Source: Pedobacter cryoconitis
GTDB taxonomy: Bacteria; Bacteroidota; Bacteroidia; Sphingobacteriales; Sphingobacteriaceae
Reading direction: 5' to 3'
Assembly (NCBI RefSeq): GCF_003259615.1
Contig: NZ_QLLR01000020.1
Location: 41,357 to 105,356 of the forward strand
DNA length: 64,000 nucleotides
Numbering within the stretch: position 1 is the stretch's first letter; every line of letters begins with the position of its first letter. Of the stretch, positions 45,020 to 53,004 are shown piece by piece. The notes beneath the pieces are model-generated. The model did no database searches, was not told where the DNA came from, and saw only the letters and a program-made list of their open reading frames with translations. Made by a program: the position numbers and the translations under genes.

Positions 45020-45053
45020 AGTAAAGCTGGCTAAACAATTAGCCAGCTTTACT
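45020..45053. terminator. Bidirectional hairpin terminator
   Basis: Perfect 15-bp stem (45020-45034 with 45039-45053), 4-nt loop, between the convergent treY-malQ and SRPBCC genes. Confidence 0.85.
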
Positions 45054-45074
45054 GATTATAAGGTTATTTACTGA

Positions 45075-45821
45075 TTATGTGGTTAATGAATCGGATAGTC
45101 CGGCGTATTGTCTGAAATCTGCAGCCTCTGCATAAGTTTTAAAGTTTTGAATGTCCTCACGGATCATTCGTTCAAATAATCCGCTGAAAAGTGAGGCGAT
45201 TCCCTTGCCTACGCTTCCTGCCGGAGGGAAATAATCAATTTCAATATGCAGTTCTGTTCCGATACCATTCAGGGTATCTTTAAACTCTATTTTCCCTGCA
45301 TTGACAATCATTGAACCTTCAAGAGATTGCCAGCCCAGATATTCATTTGTTTCTTCCCGGGTGATCTGCGCATTCCAGTTGAGCTCTACCAAACCTCCGG
45401 GAGTATTGGCACTCCATAAAGAGATTTCTTCATTAATTTCTTCTACACTTTTAAGGTGTTTCATGAATTTTGGAAGATTAGAAAGCTCTCTCCAGAAGGC
45501 ATATACATTTTCTCTTGGCGCATTCACAACAATATCTTCCGTGATATTAATTGCCTGGGGATCGGTGGTGTCTTTACCAAGTTGTTTATAAATAGGGCAA
45601 ACCCCTGTAGCGCCCCGGTAAAGCATGAGCCCACCTGCAGCCACGCCCTGAAAACCAAGAAATGGATGTTTTCCTATTTTTTTTATACTTTTATAAACCA
45701 GCCAGGTTCCCGCCAGAAGGGAAACGATTCTTTCGCCCTGATCTATATTTTCTTTTCCGGTAGTCTCTAATCCCAGCGATGTTATGCGGTCGATGATTTG
45801 ATTGCTCAGTTCATTTTTCAT
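45075..45821 (-). CDS. SRPBCC-domain protein with N-terminal DUF2892-like segment
   Basis: 248 residues from the ATG at 45821 (12 residues upstream lack support). Residues about 25-90 resemble the DUF2892 membrane-associated segment ('ERIVSLLAGTWLVYKSIKKI', 'GFQGVAAGGLMLYRGATGVC'). Residues about 95-240 are an SRPBCC/polyketide-cyclase-like lipid pocket ('ITEDIVVNAPRENVYAFWRE', 'FMKHLKSVEEINEE'). This combination is widespread; its ligand and role are unknown, perhaps envelope stress. Confidence 0.8.
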   Translation of the reverse strand: MKNELSNQIIDRITSLGLETTGKENIDQGERIVSLLAGTWLVYKSIKKIGKHPFLGFQGVAAGGLMLYRGATGVCPIYKQLGKDTTDPQAINITEDIVVNAPRENVYAFWRELSNLPKFMKHLKSVEEINEEISLWSANTPGGLVELNWNAQITREETNEYLGWQSLEGSMIVNAGKIEFKDTLNGIGTELHIEIDYFPPAGSVGKGIASLFSGLFERMIREDIQNFKTYAEAADFRQYAGLSDSLTT

Positions 45822-45899
45822 AAGTCTCTTTTTGTAGACAGAACAACGTCCCCGCACATTGGTTTTGTTAATTATTAATTTTCCGGCTTTTGACTTATT

Positions 45900-47165
45900 T
45901 TAAGGTTCTACGACCGTTTTCCCCACCGTATAATTTATATCAGCAATAGCTTTTTGAAGATTGAATTCTTGTTGCAGCAACTTTAATTTGGTGTCTTTGT
46001 AAGAATCAAAAAAATCTACAAATTCAACAAGTCCTGTTTTTCCATTTTCATAATCATTCAATAAACTTTTGAACAACTGATCATATTCCTCATTAAAATA
46101 AGTATGCTTCATTGATAACACCTGTTTGCTCAATTCATATTGCTGTAAAGTAGCTATCACTGCATTCTCTATCCTCAAATCGTTTTCCCGGAGAAGATTT
46201 TCTTTATTTTGGACATCGTAACGGGCATATTTAATATTTCCCTGGTTACGGTTAAAAAAGGGCAACTGAAAACCAATTTGCAAGCCAAAATAATCTTTTG
46301 AATAGCTGTTTGTATGATCGTAATCAATTCCCATAGTTATATTAGGAATAGCCAGTGCTTTCTGGTAGTCCAGGTTATGTTGAGCATATTGAAAAGCAAG
46401 GCCGGATGAACGCAGATCGGCTCTGTTTAATTTAGCCTGGCTAATTAATGTTTGAATATCCAGTTTCGTTAATTCTGTTTTTGAAGGTTTAATTACCGGA
46501 GCTATAAATGCAGTAGATTTTGTATTCAATAATACTTTCAGCTCTGTTTGTAAAATGTTAATCTGCCTGCTGTTTTCTACTCTGTCGTTTTCTAAACCAA
46601 AAAGTAATGCCCTGAGCCTGATCACATCCTTGGCTTTGGTTTTATCTTTTTTAAAGGAGTGTTCAACTTTCGTAATTAACTCATCACCCGCGGCAAGTTC
46701 ATTTTTATAGACTTTGGCCTGATCATTCAGATTGGCAAGCTGTGCAAAATCGAGTTGCAGGTTATAATGTAAATTGCGCATCAGATCTGTAAAAGCAGCT
46801 TCTTGAATATCAGCCTGATCAGTAGCAAGTTTGATTTCTTTACTTCGTTTACCTGCTGTTTTAATCACCTGGCTCACCACCAGGTAAACTTCACCATTTC
46901 CATTCGCATGGTTAAAAAAACTGCGGGTATTATCGTAAAGATTTTCATCTGTCGCCAGGGTAGGGTTGTCCCATAACTTTGCCTGTTGTATCAGTGCTTT
47001 TGATGCCTTGATATTATATTGCTGTGCAATCAGGCTCAGGTTATTTTGTAAGAATGTCTTTTCCGCTTCCGAAAAAGTGATTCTTAAGGTATCAAGCTGT
47101 GCACTGGCCCGGAATGTTACCATGAATAGTAAAAGCGCGATTAAAATAGTTTTGTTCGTTTTCAT
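45900..47165 (-). CDS. Orphan TolC-family outer-membrane protein
   Basis: 421 residues with a signal peptide (about 1-22, ending 'ASAQ'). Helix-rich TolC repeats ('QQYNIKASKALIQQAKLWDN', 'LGLQIGFQLPFFNRNQGNIK', a late 'YDQLFKSLLNDYENGKTGL'). The sequence resembles the CusC/CzcC-like subgroup of Bacteroidota metal efflux channels, but no adaptor or RND pump is adjacent, so the partner is unknown. It is not close to the EmrAB TolC at 32649. Confidence 0.85.
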   Translation of the reverse strand: MKTNKTILIALLLFMVTFRASAQLDTLRITFSEAEKTFLQNNLSLIAQQYNIKASKALIQQAKLWDNPTLATDENLYDNTRSFFNHANGNGEVYLVVSQVIKTAGKRSKEIKLATDQADIQEAAFTDLMRNLHYNLQLDFAQLANLNDQAKVYKNELAAGDELITKVEHSFKKDKTKAKDVIRLRALLFGLENDRVENSRQINILQTELKVLLNTKSTAFIAPVIKPSKTELTKLDIQTLISQAKLNRADLRSSGLAFQYAQHNLDYQKALAIPNITMGIDYDHTNSYSKDYFGLQIGFQLPFFNRNQGNIKYARYDVQNKENLLRENDLRIENAVIATLQQYELSKQVLSMKHTYFNEEYDQLFKSLLNDYENGKTGLVEFVDFFDSYKDTKLKLLQQEFNLQKAIADINYTVGKTVVEP

Positions 47166-47278
47166 AGTCTTAAAAAAAGAAAATAGATAGGGTGGTGGGC
47201 AGCTGCAGCTGTCATTAGGGAAGCGTTATAAAAAAACTAATACATTGAAAAAAGTTTACAATACTATTTTATTCTAAG

Positions 47279-47352
47279 CTATTGTGTTTATTTCGGACTA
47301 TCGTTTATTTCAGGCAATCGTGTTTATTCCAGGCAGTCATGTTTATTTCAGG
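47279..47352. repeat. Tandem repeats of about 19 bp after the DUF4142 gene
   Basis: Four head-to-tail units of 17-19 bp with a shared TTTATTTCAGG-type core (47279-47297, 47298-47314, 47315-47333, 47334-47352). The last unit includes the final codons and stop of the DUF4142 gene, so on the minus strand each copy repeats the gene's stop region. Confidence 0.75.
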
Positions 47353-47927
47353 CTGTCATGAATTACATTAATCATATTCAGGTGGGATTGAACAACGGAA
47401 ACATTTTTAGCTGCAAAAGCTTTAACATCGGCATCTTTACCGTCTTTTGCTTCTTGCTGCATCAGTTCAAATACTTTCTTGTTTTTCTTTGCTATAGCCT
47501 CTGTATAAGCCTTATCAAAGTCTGCTCTTGATTTTTCATTAAGCTCAATTGATTTCTTCTCGTTTTCATCATCCAGCGTTAGCGGAAGGGTAATGTTTTT
47601 CTTTCCGGCAATGGAGGCCAGTTCTTTATTTATTTTACCATAATCTCTGATGATCATTCTGGCAAAATATTTTAATTGAGGATTTACTGCACTTTCCGAT
47701 GCAATTTTACTCCATTCAACTTCTACCATTCCATCGGATGCTGCCTTTGTTGCAAATTCCGCATCCGATATTTTGACACCTAATGTGCCTCTGGCCATAG
47801 TATTTTGGGTAATATCTTTCACTCTGTTTACACTGTCGGCAGCGGCTGTAGAACTTTTATCGCTCTTACAGCTTCCCAATGTAAATAGTACTGCACCGAT
47901 AGTAAAAATATAAACTGTTCTTCTCAT
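47343..47927 (-). CDS. DUF4142 lipoprotein
   Basis: 194 residues. Lipobox near 'LFTLGSC' (Cys20), so outer- or inner-membrane anchored. The body is one DUF4142 domain, a ferritin-like four-helix bundle: 'ISDAEFATKAASDGMVEVEW', 'LKYFARMIIRDYGKINKEL', then 'MQQEAKDGKDADVKAFAAKN'. Members are common in Bacteroidota and Proteobacteria and are often stress-induced; the role is unproven. 19-bp tandem repeats follow the stop codon. Confidence 0.85.
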   Translation of the reverse strand: MRRTVYIFTIGAVLFTLGSCKSDKSSTAAADSVNRVKDITQNTMARGTLGVKISDAEFATKAASDGMVEVEWSKIASESAVNPQLKYFARMIIRDYGKINKELASIAGKKNITLPLTLDDENEKKSIELNEKSRADFDKAYTEAIAKKNKKVFELMQQEAKDGKDADVKAFAAKNVSVVQSHLNMINVIHDSLK

Positions 47928-47996
47928 TATGCTGGTTTTATCGCTTTATAACACCGAAAACCAGATATAGTTTAAACATTTATGGAATGAAAATTA

Positions 47997-48257
47997 TTAG
48001 ATTGTCCCGGCCAGAATATCAGAGATTTCCTTTATTGTCTTGATACTAAAAGAATGCCTGCCAGATAACCATCTTTTTATTTCGTCAGGATTGATGTCAA
48101 GGGAAACGGCAAGTTCATCTTCTGAAAGGCCTTTGTCGGCTAATGTTTTTGCAGTTTTATCAGCAACATCCAAGTTAAGCTGCGTTAGCTCTTCTATAGC
48201 AGGGTTTCCGGTTTCTTCCAGCCAGATAGCTGCAAAATCGTTTTTTTCTATTGACAT
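47997..48257 (-). CDS. Small XRE-type helix-turn-helix protein
   Basis: 86 residues. The C-terminal ~50 form a lambda-repressor-like HTH ('LSEDELAVSLDINPDEIKRW', then 'LSGRHSFSIKTIKEISDILA'). The N-terminal 30 residues ('FAAIWLEETGNPAIEELTQL') are helical. The layout resembles HigA-like antitoxins, but no toxin frame is present in the 80 bp upstream or the 70 bp downstream, so it is treated as a lone regulator. Confidence 0.72.
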   Translation of the reverse strand: MSIEKNDFAAIWLEETGNPAIEELTQLNLDVADKTAKTLADKGLSEDELAVSLDINPDEIKRWLSGRHSFSIKTIKEISDILAGTI

Positions 48258-48338
48258 CTCTCGTAATTTTTAAAGTATACCAGGCCTTTCGTACCGTTAT
48301 TCATTCGGGCGGCAAATTTAATAATATTACTTCTATTG

Positions 48339-48770
48339 TTAATTTTTTTTGCGCATTAATTCATCAAGACTTGCTTTCCCCGGACCAAAAATTAGCAGCG
48401 TAAATAACATCAAAAGATAATACAAGGGAATTTCATAGCCGTTTTCTGCGGCTTCAAAGCCATTTGCCCAGTGTACGGTTACAATGGCTACCACCATCGT
48501 AATTATTAAAGGAATACTAATGAGGCGGGTGCCCAGGCCGAGTATAAGTAATACTACGCCTAAAGCCTCTGTACCTGCAGCAAGGTAAGCGTTGAAATAG
48601 GGGGCCGGAATTCCTATCGTGCCAAACCATTCTCCAATGGCATTAATATCGCTCCATTTCATCTTTGCCGGATTATAAAAGCCATAAGCCAGCGTTAGCC
48701 TGATTAATAAAAGAGGCAAAAAGTCTGCTTTTTTAAGCTGATCACTCAGATAGCTATATATTTTTTTCAT
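48339..48770 (-). CDS. DoxX-family membrane protein of the RiPP operon (HvfD-like)
   Basis: 143 residues with four membrane helices (about 18-36, 58-80, 84-104, 112-132). DoxX family ('LLLIRLTLAYGFYNPAKMKW', 'LILGLGTRLISIPLIITM'). Its start is 1 bp from the DUF2063 gene's stop, so it is the last gene of the four-gene MNIO operon, the place taken by HvfD in Haemophilus hvfABCD. DoxX may help load, export or reduce the peptide; this is inferred. Confidence 0.8.
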   Translation of the reverse strand: MKKIYSYLSDQLKKADFLPLLLIRLTLAYGFYNPAKMKWSDINAIGEWFGTIGIPAPYFNAYLAAGTEALGVVLLILGLGTRLISIPLIITMVVAIVTVHWANGFEAAENGYEIPLYYLLMLFTLLIFGPGKASLDELMRKKN

Positions 48771-48771
48771 T

Positions 48772-49527
48772 TCAGTTATTTTTAAAGCCTATAATCAGTC
48801 GTGATTCCATCGCTATAGAGATAAAATCCTGGCACATCGCTGTAATTTCCGTAGTTTGTTCGATTTTAAGCTCTTCACATAAATCGTCAATAAGCGTTGC
48901 CGCAGTTTGAGGTTTCTCTGATAAAAGTTCTAAAAGGCGGACAAAAGCGGCAGAAAGGTCGGTAAAACTAACGTCCCCGCTTTCTGGCAGACGATGTATA
49001 CACAGGTAATAATCTCCCTGATCTGTTGCTGTAATTTTTTTTGCCTTTTTAAGATGTACCGGAAATTTAAAATGCTGAAAGTGTATTTCCGGGTTCAGTA
49101 CGATTGCATCCTGCTTAAGATCTCCTGTTATCCTATAGTCAATCCCCCGGTCTTCCATCATAAAAAGTTCTACTTCCAGCCATTCGAACCATAATAACTC
49201 TAGTAAGACAGGATAATTATTCAATATTTCCGGGCGGGTTTGTTCCAGGTATTCATAAAACTCTCTGGGCATATACCAAACTTGCGGGGACTGGCAAGCA
49301 TGGTTGCTGAAAAAATCGTGGGTAATCATTTGCCATTCCCTGGCTTTGAGTAACTCATAACTTAGCGGGAATGCGGATTGTAACATGTCATCAATGACAT
49401 TAAATACCAGGCGACGATATTGGCTGATATTTTCAGTATTGATTCCCGGAATATCTTCCAGAATTCCTGTCCGGCAATAACTGGCCAATGCCAATTGATT
49501 GCGGTGTGTTTGTTCAAGCAGTGACAT
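48772..49527 (-). CDS. DUF2063 RiPP recognition/partner protein (HvfC/BufC-like)
   Basis: 251 residues. N-terminal DUF2063 domain (opening 'HRNQLALASYCRTGILED', then 'VFNVIDDMLQSAFPLSYELL') and a C-terminal winged-helix-like domain ending 'LIIGFKNN'. In characterised systems this protein binds the precursor peptide and the DUF692 enzyme, acting with it as a two-part modification complex. Its start overlaps the DUF692 gene's end by 14 bp, supporting assembly in one complex. Old names as a DNA-binding protein are misleading. Confidence 0.85.
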   Translation of the reverse strand: MSLLEQTHRNQLALASYCRTGILEDIPGINTENISQYRRLVFNVIDDMLQSAFPLSYELLKAREWQMITHDFFSNHACQSPQVWYMPREFYEYLEQTRPEILNNYPVLLELLWFEWLEVELFMMEDRGIDYRITGDLKQDAIVLNPEIHFQHFKFPVHLKKAKKITATDQGDYYLCIHRLPESGDVSFTDLSAAFVRLLELLSEKPQTAATLIDDLCEELKIEQTTEITAMCQDFISIAMESRLIIGFKNN

Positions 49528-50413
49528 AGGGCGTTAATTTTAGTGCTGCCGTTTTAATCTCATTTAGCCGGGTCATTTCTTCCTGTAATTCATCCAGTTC
49601 GGGGATATTGAAATCCCGTTCCAATAATACGGGTACATCTCTTTTCAGACGGTGCATGGAATACTCAAAAAGATCGAATACAGGATCAATAATTGCTTCT
49701 CCGTGGGTGTCTATAATCAGTTTTTCTGATACCTGGTGATGACCGGCCATATGGATATAACTTACACGTTCCATTGGCAGGAGATCAATAAATTGTTTTG
49801 CATCGTAATTGTGGTTAAAAGCATTGACATAAACATTGTTTACGTCTAATAGCAGGTCGCAATTGACTTCAGCCAGTATGTTATTGATGAATTCAATTTC
49901 AGTTATTTCCGGGGCTACCGGGCTGTAATAACTGACGATTTCAATTGATATTTTTCTTTCCAGAACATCCTGTACTATCCGGATTCTTTCGGCCACATGT
50001 TTTACAGCATCATGTGTAAAGGGGATAGGGAGCAGGTCATAAAGGTGTGCATTGTCACATTTGGAGTAACTTAAGTGTTCAGAATAGAGCTGGGCATTGG
50101 TTTCCAGAAGGAATGCTTTTACTTTTTTCAGAAACTGGAAATCAAGAGGGTCCGGACTGCCAATAGAAAGGGATAGACCATGCGTATATAAAGGGTATTT
50201 TTCCAGGGCCTGCCTGAACTGCTTTTTCCAGAAGCCGCCTACACCGATCCAGTTTTCTGGTGCAACTTCTATAAATGCAGGTTGAACGATGTTGTTTTGC
50301 AGCATTTCTTCTGCAAAGTCTTTTCTGAAACCGATGCCTACCATCACAATATTTTTTAAGGGGTGAAAAGCGTGTTGTCCAATGATCCGGTCACAAATTG
50401 CTTCCATATTCAT
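49514..50413 (-). CDS. MNIO/DUF692 peptide-modifying iron enzyme (HvfB/BufB-like)
   Basis: 299 residues from the ATG at 50413 (a GTG three codons earlier is possible). TIM-barrel multinuclear non-heme iron oxidative enzyme of the MbnB/DUF692 family, which remodels cysteines of a RiPP precursor. Putative metal ligands are in place: 'FIEVAPENW', 'YTHGLSLSIGSPDP', 'YSEHLSYS', 'SIEIVSYYSP', 'LLDVNNVYVN', 'YIHMAGHH' and 'IDTHGEAI'. It lies 22 bp after the precursor gene. The product is likely a thiooxazole- or oxazolone-type modified cysteine, as reported for EGKCG peptides; here it is inferred. Confidence 0.9.
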   Translation of the reverse strand: MNMEAICDRIIGQHAFHPLKNIVMVGIGFRKDFAEEMLQNNIVQPAFIEVAPENWIGVGGFWKKQFRQALEKYPLYTHGLSLSIGSPDPLDFQFLKKVKAFLLETNAQLYSEHLSYSKCDNAHLYDLLPIPFTHDAVKHVAERIRIVQDVLERKISIEIVSYYSPVAPEITEIEFINNILAEVNCDLLLDVNNVYVNAFNHNYDAKQFIDLLPMERVSYIHMAGHHQVSEKLIIDTHGEAIIDPVFDLFEYSMHRLKRDVPVLLERDFNIPELDELQEEMTRLNEIKTAALKLTPYVTA

Positions 50414-50435
50414 AAACAACACGCTTAAGATTTAT

Positions 50436-50792
50436 TTATCCTTTTTTAGGGGCAGCAGTGGTTTTTGCTTTTCCTGCACCGCATTTACCTTCACCACATT
50501 TACCGTCCTTGCCTTTACCTTTACCGGCTTTAGTTTTAGAAGCGCCACATTTTCCTTCACCGCATTTTCCGTCTTTACCTGTTTTGGCAGAATCTGTTTT
50601 CGACTTTGCGCCACAGCTCAGTTCCAGGGAGTTTGCACCACCAGCTTGTCTGGACAGGTTTGTTCTTACTACTTCTGCCGAACCCAGGTTACTGTAACGG
50701 AACAGGCCGTTAGCGTTTGCACTTAAACCCGATACTGCAATAATTGCACTAGCGATAATAGTACTTCTCAGGATGTTTTTTTTCTTTTCCAT
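50436..50792 (-). CDS. HvfA/bufferin-like RiPP precursor with EGKCG repeats
   Basis: 118 residues. Signal peptide about 1-28 ('IIASAIIAVSGLSANAN'), then a low-complexity Lys/Gly-rich body. Five cysteines: Cys60, 77, 82, 99 and 104. The motif EGKCG occurs at 79-83 and 101-105 and DGKCG at 74-78 and 96-100, in two near-identical 22-residue blocks. EGKCG is the modified motif of the HvfA/bufferin family, whose thio-modified cysteines bind copper and protect the cell. First gene of the MNIO operon. The number and identity of the modified cysteines is unknown. Confidence 0.88.
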   Translation of the reverse strand: MEKKKNILRSTIIASAIIAVSGLSANANGLFRYSNLGSAEVVRTNLSRQAGGANSLELSCGAKSKTDSAKTGKDGKCGEGKCGASKTKAGKGKGKDGKCGEGKCGAGKAKTTAAPKKG

Positions 50793-50835
50793 TGTGTCAA
50801 TTTTTAGAATTTATTATTGTTTCGTTTTGACATTG

Positions 50836-50860
50836 GTCGCAGGAAAGAATTGATCCTTAC
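50836..50860 (-). promoter_or_regulatory. ECF-sigma-like promoter of the RiPP operon
   Basis: On the minus strand GTAAGG and CGACC lie 15 nt apart, resembling -35/-10 elements of extracytoplasmic-function sigma factors, and are placed about 45 bp before the precursor ATG. Copper-responsive ECF control is known for bufferins in other bacteria. The match is by eye and short. Confidence 0.35.
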
Positions 50861-50890
50861 AAACTTTTTTATTTTTTTTTCAGAAATTGT

Positions 50891-51286
50891 TTAAATGTGT
50901 TTTTTTATGGCTTCTGGAGTGACAGGGGTAAAGAAGTTAATTAAATTGCCGTCGGGATCGCGGAACAATAATGAGCGATTTCCCCATGGCATTGTAGTGG
51001 GCTGCTGAACAATTTCACTCAATAAATCTTTAATATTATTGTACTGCTCGTCAACATTTTCCACAAGAAATTCTATGATCACACTATTGTTATTCCCCGG
51101 GGAGGTCAAATCTTTTCCGAACAAACTCATCGTGCTCGTACTTCCTATGGCTAAATTACAAGTACCGGTAGTTATTTCTGCAAAGTCTTCTGTATACCAA
51201 TGTGCAGAAAAACCAGTAATTTTTTCAAAAAACTGAACCGATCGTTTAATTTCCGGAGTGATGATTCTTAATGATGCTAAATTCAT
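50891..51286 (-). CDS. VOC-family (glyoxalase/dioxygenase-like) protein
   Basis: 131 residues, one pair of beta-alpha-beta-beta-beta modules of the vicinal-oxygen-chelate fold ('IKRSVQFFEKITGFSAHWYT', 'VDEQYNNIKDLLSEIVQQP', ending 'WGNRSLLFRDPDGNLINFFT'). The final 'DPDGNLI' with a nearby acidic residue matches the metal-binding strand of glyoxalase- and bleomycin-resistance-like proteins. The substrate is unknown. Expression is separate from the RiPP operon. Confidence 0.82.
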   Translation of the reverse strand: MNLASLRIITPEIKRSVQFFEKITGFSAHWYTEDFAEITTGTCNLAIGSTSTMSLFGKDLTSPGNNNSVIIEFLVENVDEQYNNIKDLLSEIVQQPTTMPWGNRSLLFRDPDGNLINFFTPVTPEAIKKHI

Positions 51287-51340
51287 GATACTATTATTTA
51301 ATTAATATAATACCACAAAAATAAAATGGGCAGATGACAG

Positions 51341-52060
51341 CTATGTGTCAGGGGTCTTGAAATTTTTTTCTTTGTTTTTTAAATAAGATGCAAGCGTTAG
51401 TTCATGAGGTTTGAAACTTAATTCAAGTACTTCAACCTTTATAATCCTGTCTAAACGGAACATTCTATAATCTTTTCTAAGATGGCAATACGCGATGAGT
51501 GCCCAGCTCTCCTGCAGTGTATAATACAAAGCAAAGGGTTCAATTCTCCGCGCTGTCTCTTGTGCTTTCTCTGACAGATAAGTAATATTTAAAACTTTAA
51601 AAGCCGTTAACGCATTTTGAATAACTGTTAAAGAACTACTGGTATGGTTATTTTGCATCGCAGGACTGACAGCGATTCTGTTAGCTAACAACTCGACCTT
51701 ATCTTGTGCCGCATACAATAACACAGATTTTATTTTACTGATTGCATCAGTGTATGCCGTGATCAGAGAACTATCGCTGTTATTGCGTACTATTTGTTCT
51801 ATTGTAATCAGCGCATTAGCCTCATTTTCAGTAAACATCACAGGTGGGATTCTATAGCCCTCCATTAACGAATATCCTTTTCCTTCTTCACTGAGTATGG
51901 GGACACCAGCTTGTTCCAAAGCTTTTATATCTCTATAAATTGTTCGGATACTTACGCCGAATTTTTTAGCAAGTGTAGTTGATGTCAAAATCCTCTTTGA
52001 TTGCAATTGCATTAAAATTCCGGTCAGCCTGGAAATTCTTTTTGTATCGTTATTGTCCAT
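51341..52060 (-). CDS. HTH-11/WYL transcriptional regulator, YafY-like
   Basis: 239 residues. N-terminal DeoR-like winged helix ('LQSKRILTSTTLAKKFGVSI', 'RTIYRDIKALEQAGVPILS') and C-terminal WYL sensor ('LYYTLQESWALIAYCHLRKD', 'YRMFRLDRI'). The WYL triplet reads WAL here. WYL regulators respond to nucleic-acid or nucleotide signals and control stress or defence genes. The nearest possible targets are the VOC gene downstream and the flavin reductase upstream. The ligand is unknown. Confidence 0.85.
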   Translation of the reverse strand: MDNNDTKRISRLTGILMQLQSKRILTSTTLAKKFGVSIRTIYRDIKALEQAGVPILSEEGKGYSLMEGYRIPPVMFTENEANALITIEQIVRNNSDSSLITAYTDAISKIKSVLLYAAQDKVELLANRIAVSPAMQNNHTSSSLTVIQNALTAFKVLNITYLSEKAQETARRIEPFALYYTLQESWALIAYCHLRKDYRMFRLDRIIKVEVLELSFKPHELTLASYLKNKEKNFKTPDT

Positions 52061-52168
52061 TGCTACAGCTAAAAGTCCAAATATCGTTGACTTTCCCCAA
52101 TTTCTACCATCTTTTATTGCGTCTGTTTTAGCTACCAGGTATTATTTTCCAAATATCTTTTAATACAA

Positions 52169-52193
52169 AAAGCCTCAATAAAATTGAGGCTTT
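52169..52193. terminator. Hairpin terminator
   Basis: Perfect 11-bp stem (52169-52179 with 52183-52193) with a 3-nt loop, 44 bp after the flavin reductase stop on the minus strand, with an A/T-rich flank. Confidence 0.8.
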
Positions 52194-52236
52194 CGTTATC
52201 CCGGTGGTACGATTGTCGAACAATTTATTGAGGATT

Positions 52237-52932
52237 TTAGACTTTGGACAAAGGCTTAGCAATTTTTGCGGAACTTTTTGCCCGCTCAACATCAGGACTA
52301 CGGTATAAATCTTCTGATATGGACGACAGCGCAGAGGTATGTACCTGTTCACCAAGACCATAAAATTGTTGAAAGCTCATGATAAGCGGTTTCCATTTAT
52401 TCGGATCGACCCGATTTGGATTTTCCTTCATTAGAATTAATTCATCAAGATAAACACGTTGAATGCGTAGTTCAATAGTCAGCAGACGGCCACGTTGCTG
52501 TTCATCGTCTTCTGCAATTCCATGAGAGTTTTCCATCACAGCCTCCATTTGTACCGGACATTCTGCCACTCTGGGTGGATTAACTGTTTCTGATTGTACA
52601 GGTGTAAGCTGAGCAAGGTTAAATTTGTCAGTTTCATAGGTGTAGCCTTTCTGTGCTTTGCCGGGTGGAACGGGAAAAGTACCTGTGGTAAGTGCTAAAC
52701 GGTTAACGGCAGCAGCCTGATGAACAGAAGGGAGGTTCAGGACACATTCACCCGTACGCAAGATATTTTCAGTAGTTTTCGAGAAAGCCGAAATGCCGAT
52801 TATAGCACGCCAGCCTAACCAAAAAATAGATGAAATAGGTGCTAAGTTGTTTGTCCCATCGGGATTAGTAGTAGCTATCAGCACTACGGGAGTGCCGAAA
52901 TAAAGAATTGAGGGTTCGCTTAATTGGTGCAT
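52237..52932 (-). CDS. Flavin reductase-like (FMN-binding split barrel) protein
   Basis: 231 residues. Flavin reductase-like domain in the first ~180: 'YFGTPVVLIATTNPDGTNNL', 'APISSIFWLGWRAIIGISAF', then 'NLPSVHQAAAVNRLAL'. It binds FMN and may reduce flavins or other electron acceptors with NAD(P)H, or donate electrons to a monooxygenase. No monooxygenase partner is adjacent. The C-terminal ~45 residues (about 187-231) are not assigned. Confidence 0.82.
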   Translation of the reverse strand: MHQLSEPSILYFGTPVVLIATTNPDGTNNLAPISSIFWLGWRAIIGISAFSKTTENILRTGECVLNLPSVHQAAAVNRLALTTGTFPVPPGKAQKGYTYETDKFNLAQLTPVQSETVNPPRVAECPVQMEAVMENSHGIAEDDEQQRGRLLTIELRIQRVYLDELILMKENPNRVDPNKWKPLIMSFQQFYGLGEQVHTSALSSISEDLYRSPDVERAKSSAKIAKPLSKV

Positions 52933-53004
52933 ATAGATATTGATTTGGAACCAAACTTACCCTAATGCTACACCCTGCAAAACCCGATTCTTGCGGTATA
53001 AGAT

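Noticed and set aside
47997..48257. Antitoxin half of a toxin-antitoxin pair
   Set aside because: The HTH resembles HigA-like antitoxins but no toxin-sized frame lies beside it.
50382..50726. Plus-strand frames across the RiPP precursor gene (Pro-, Phe- and Thr-rich)
   Set aside because: They are mirror frames of the low-complexity Lys/Gly/Cys repeats of the precursor, with no start context or family match.
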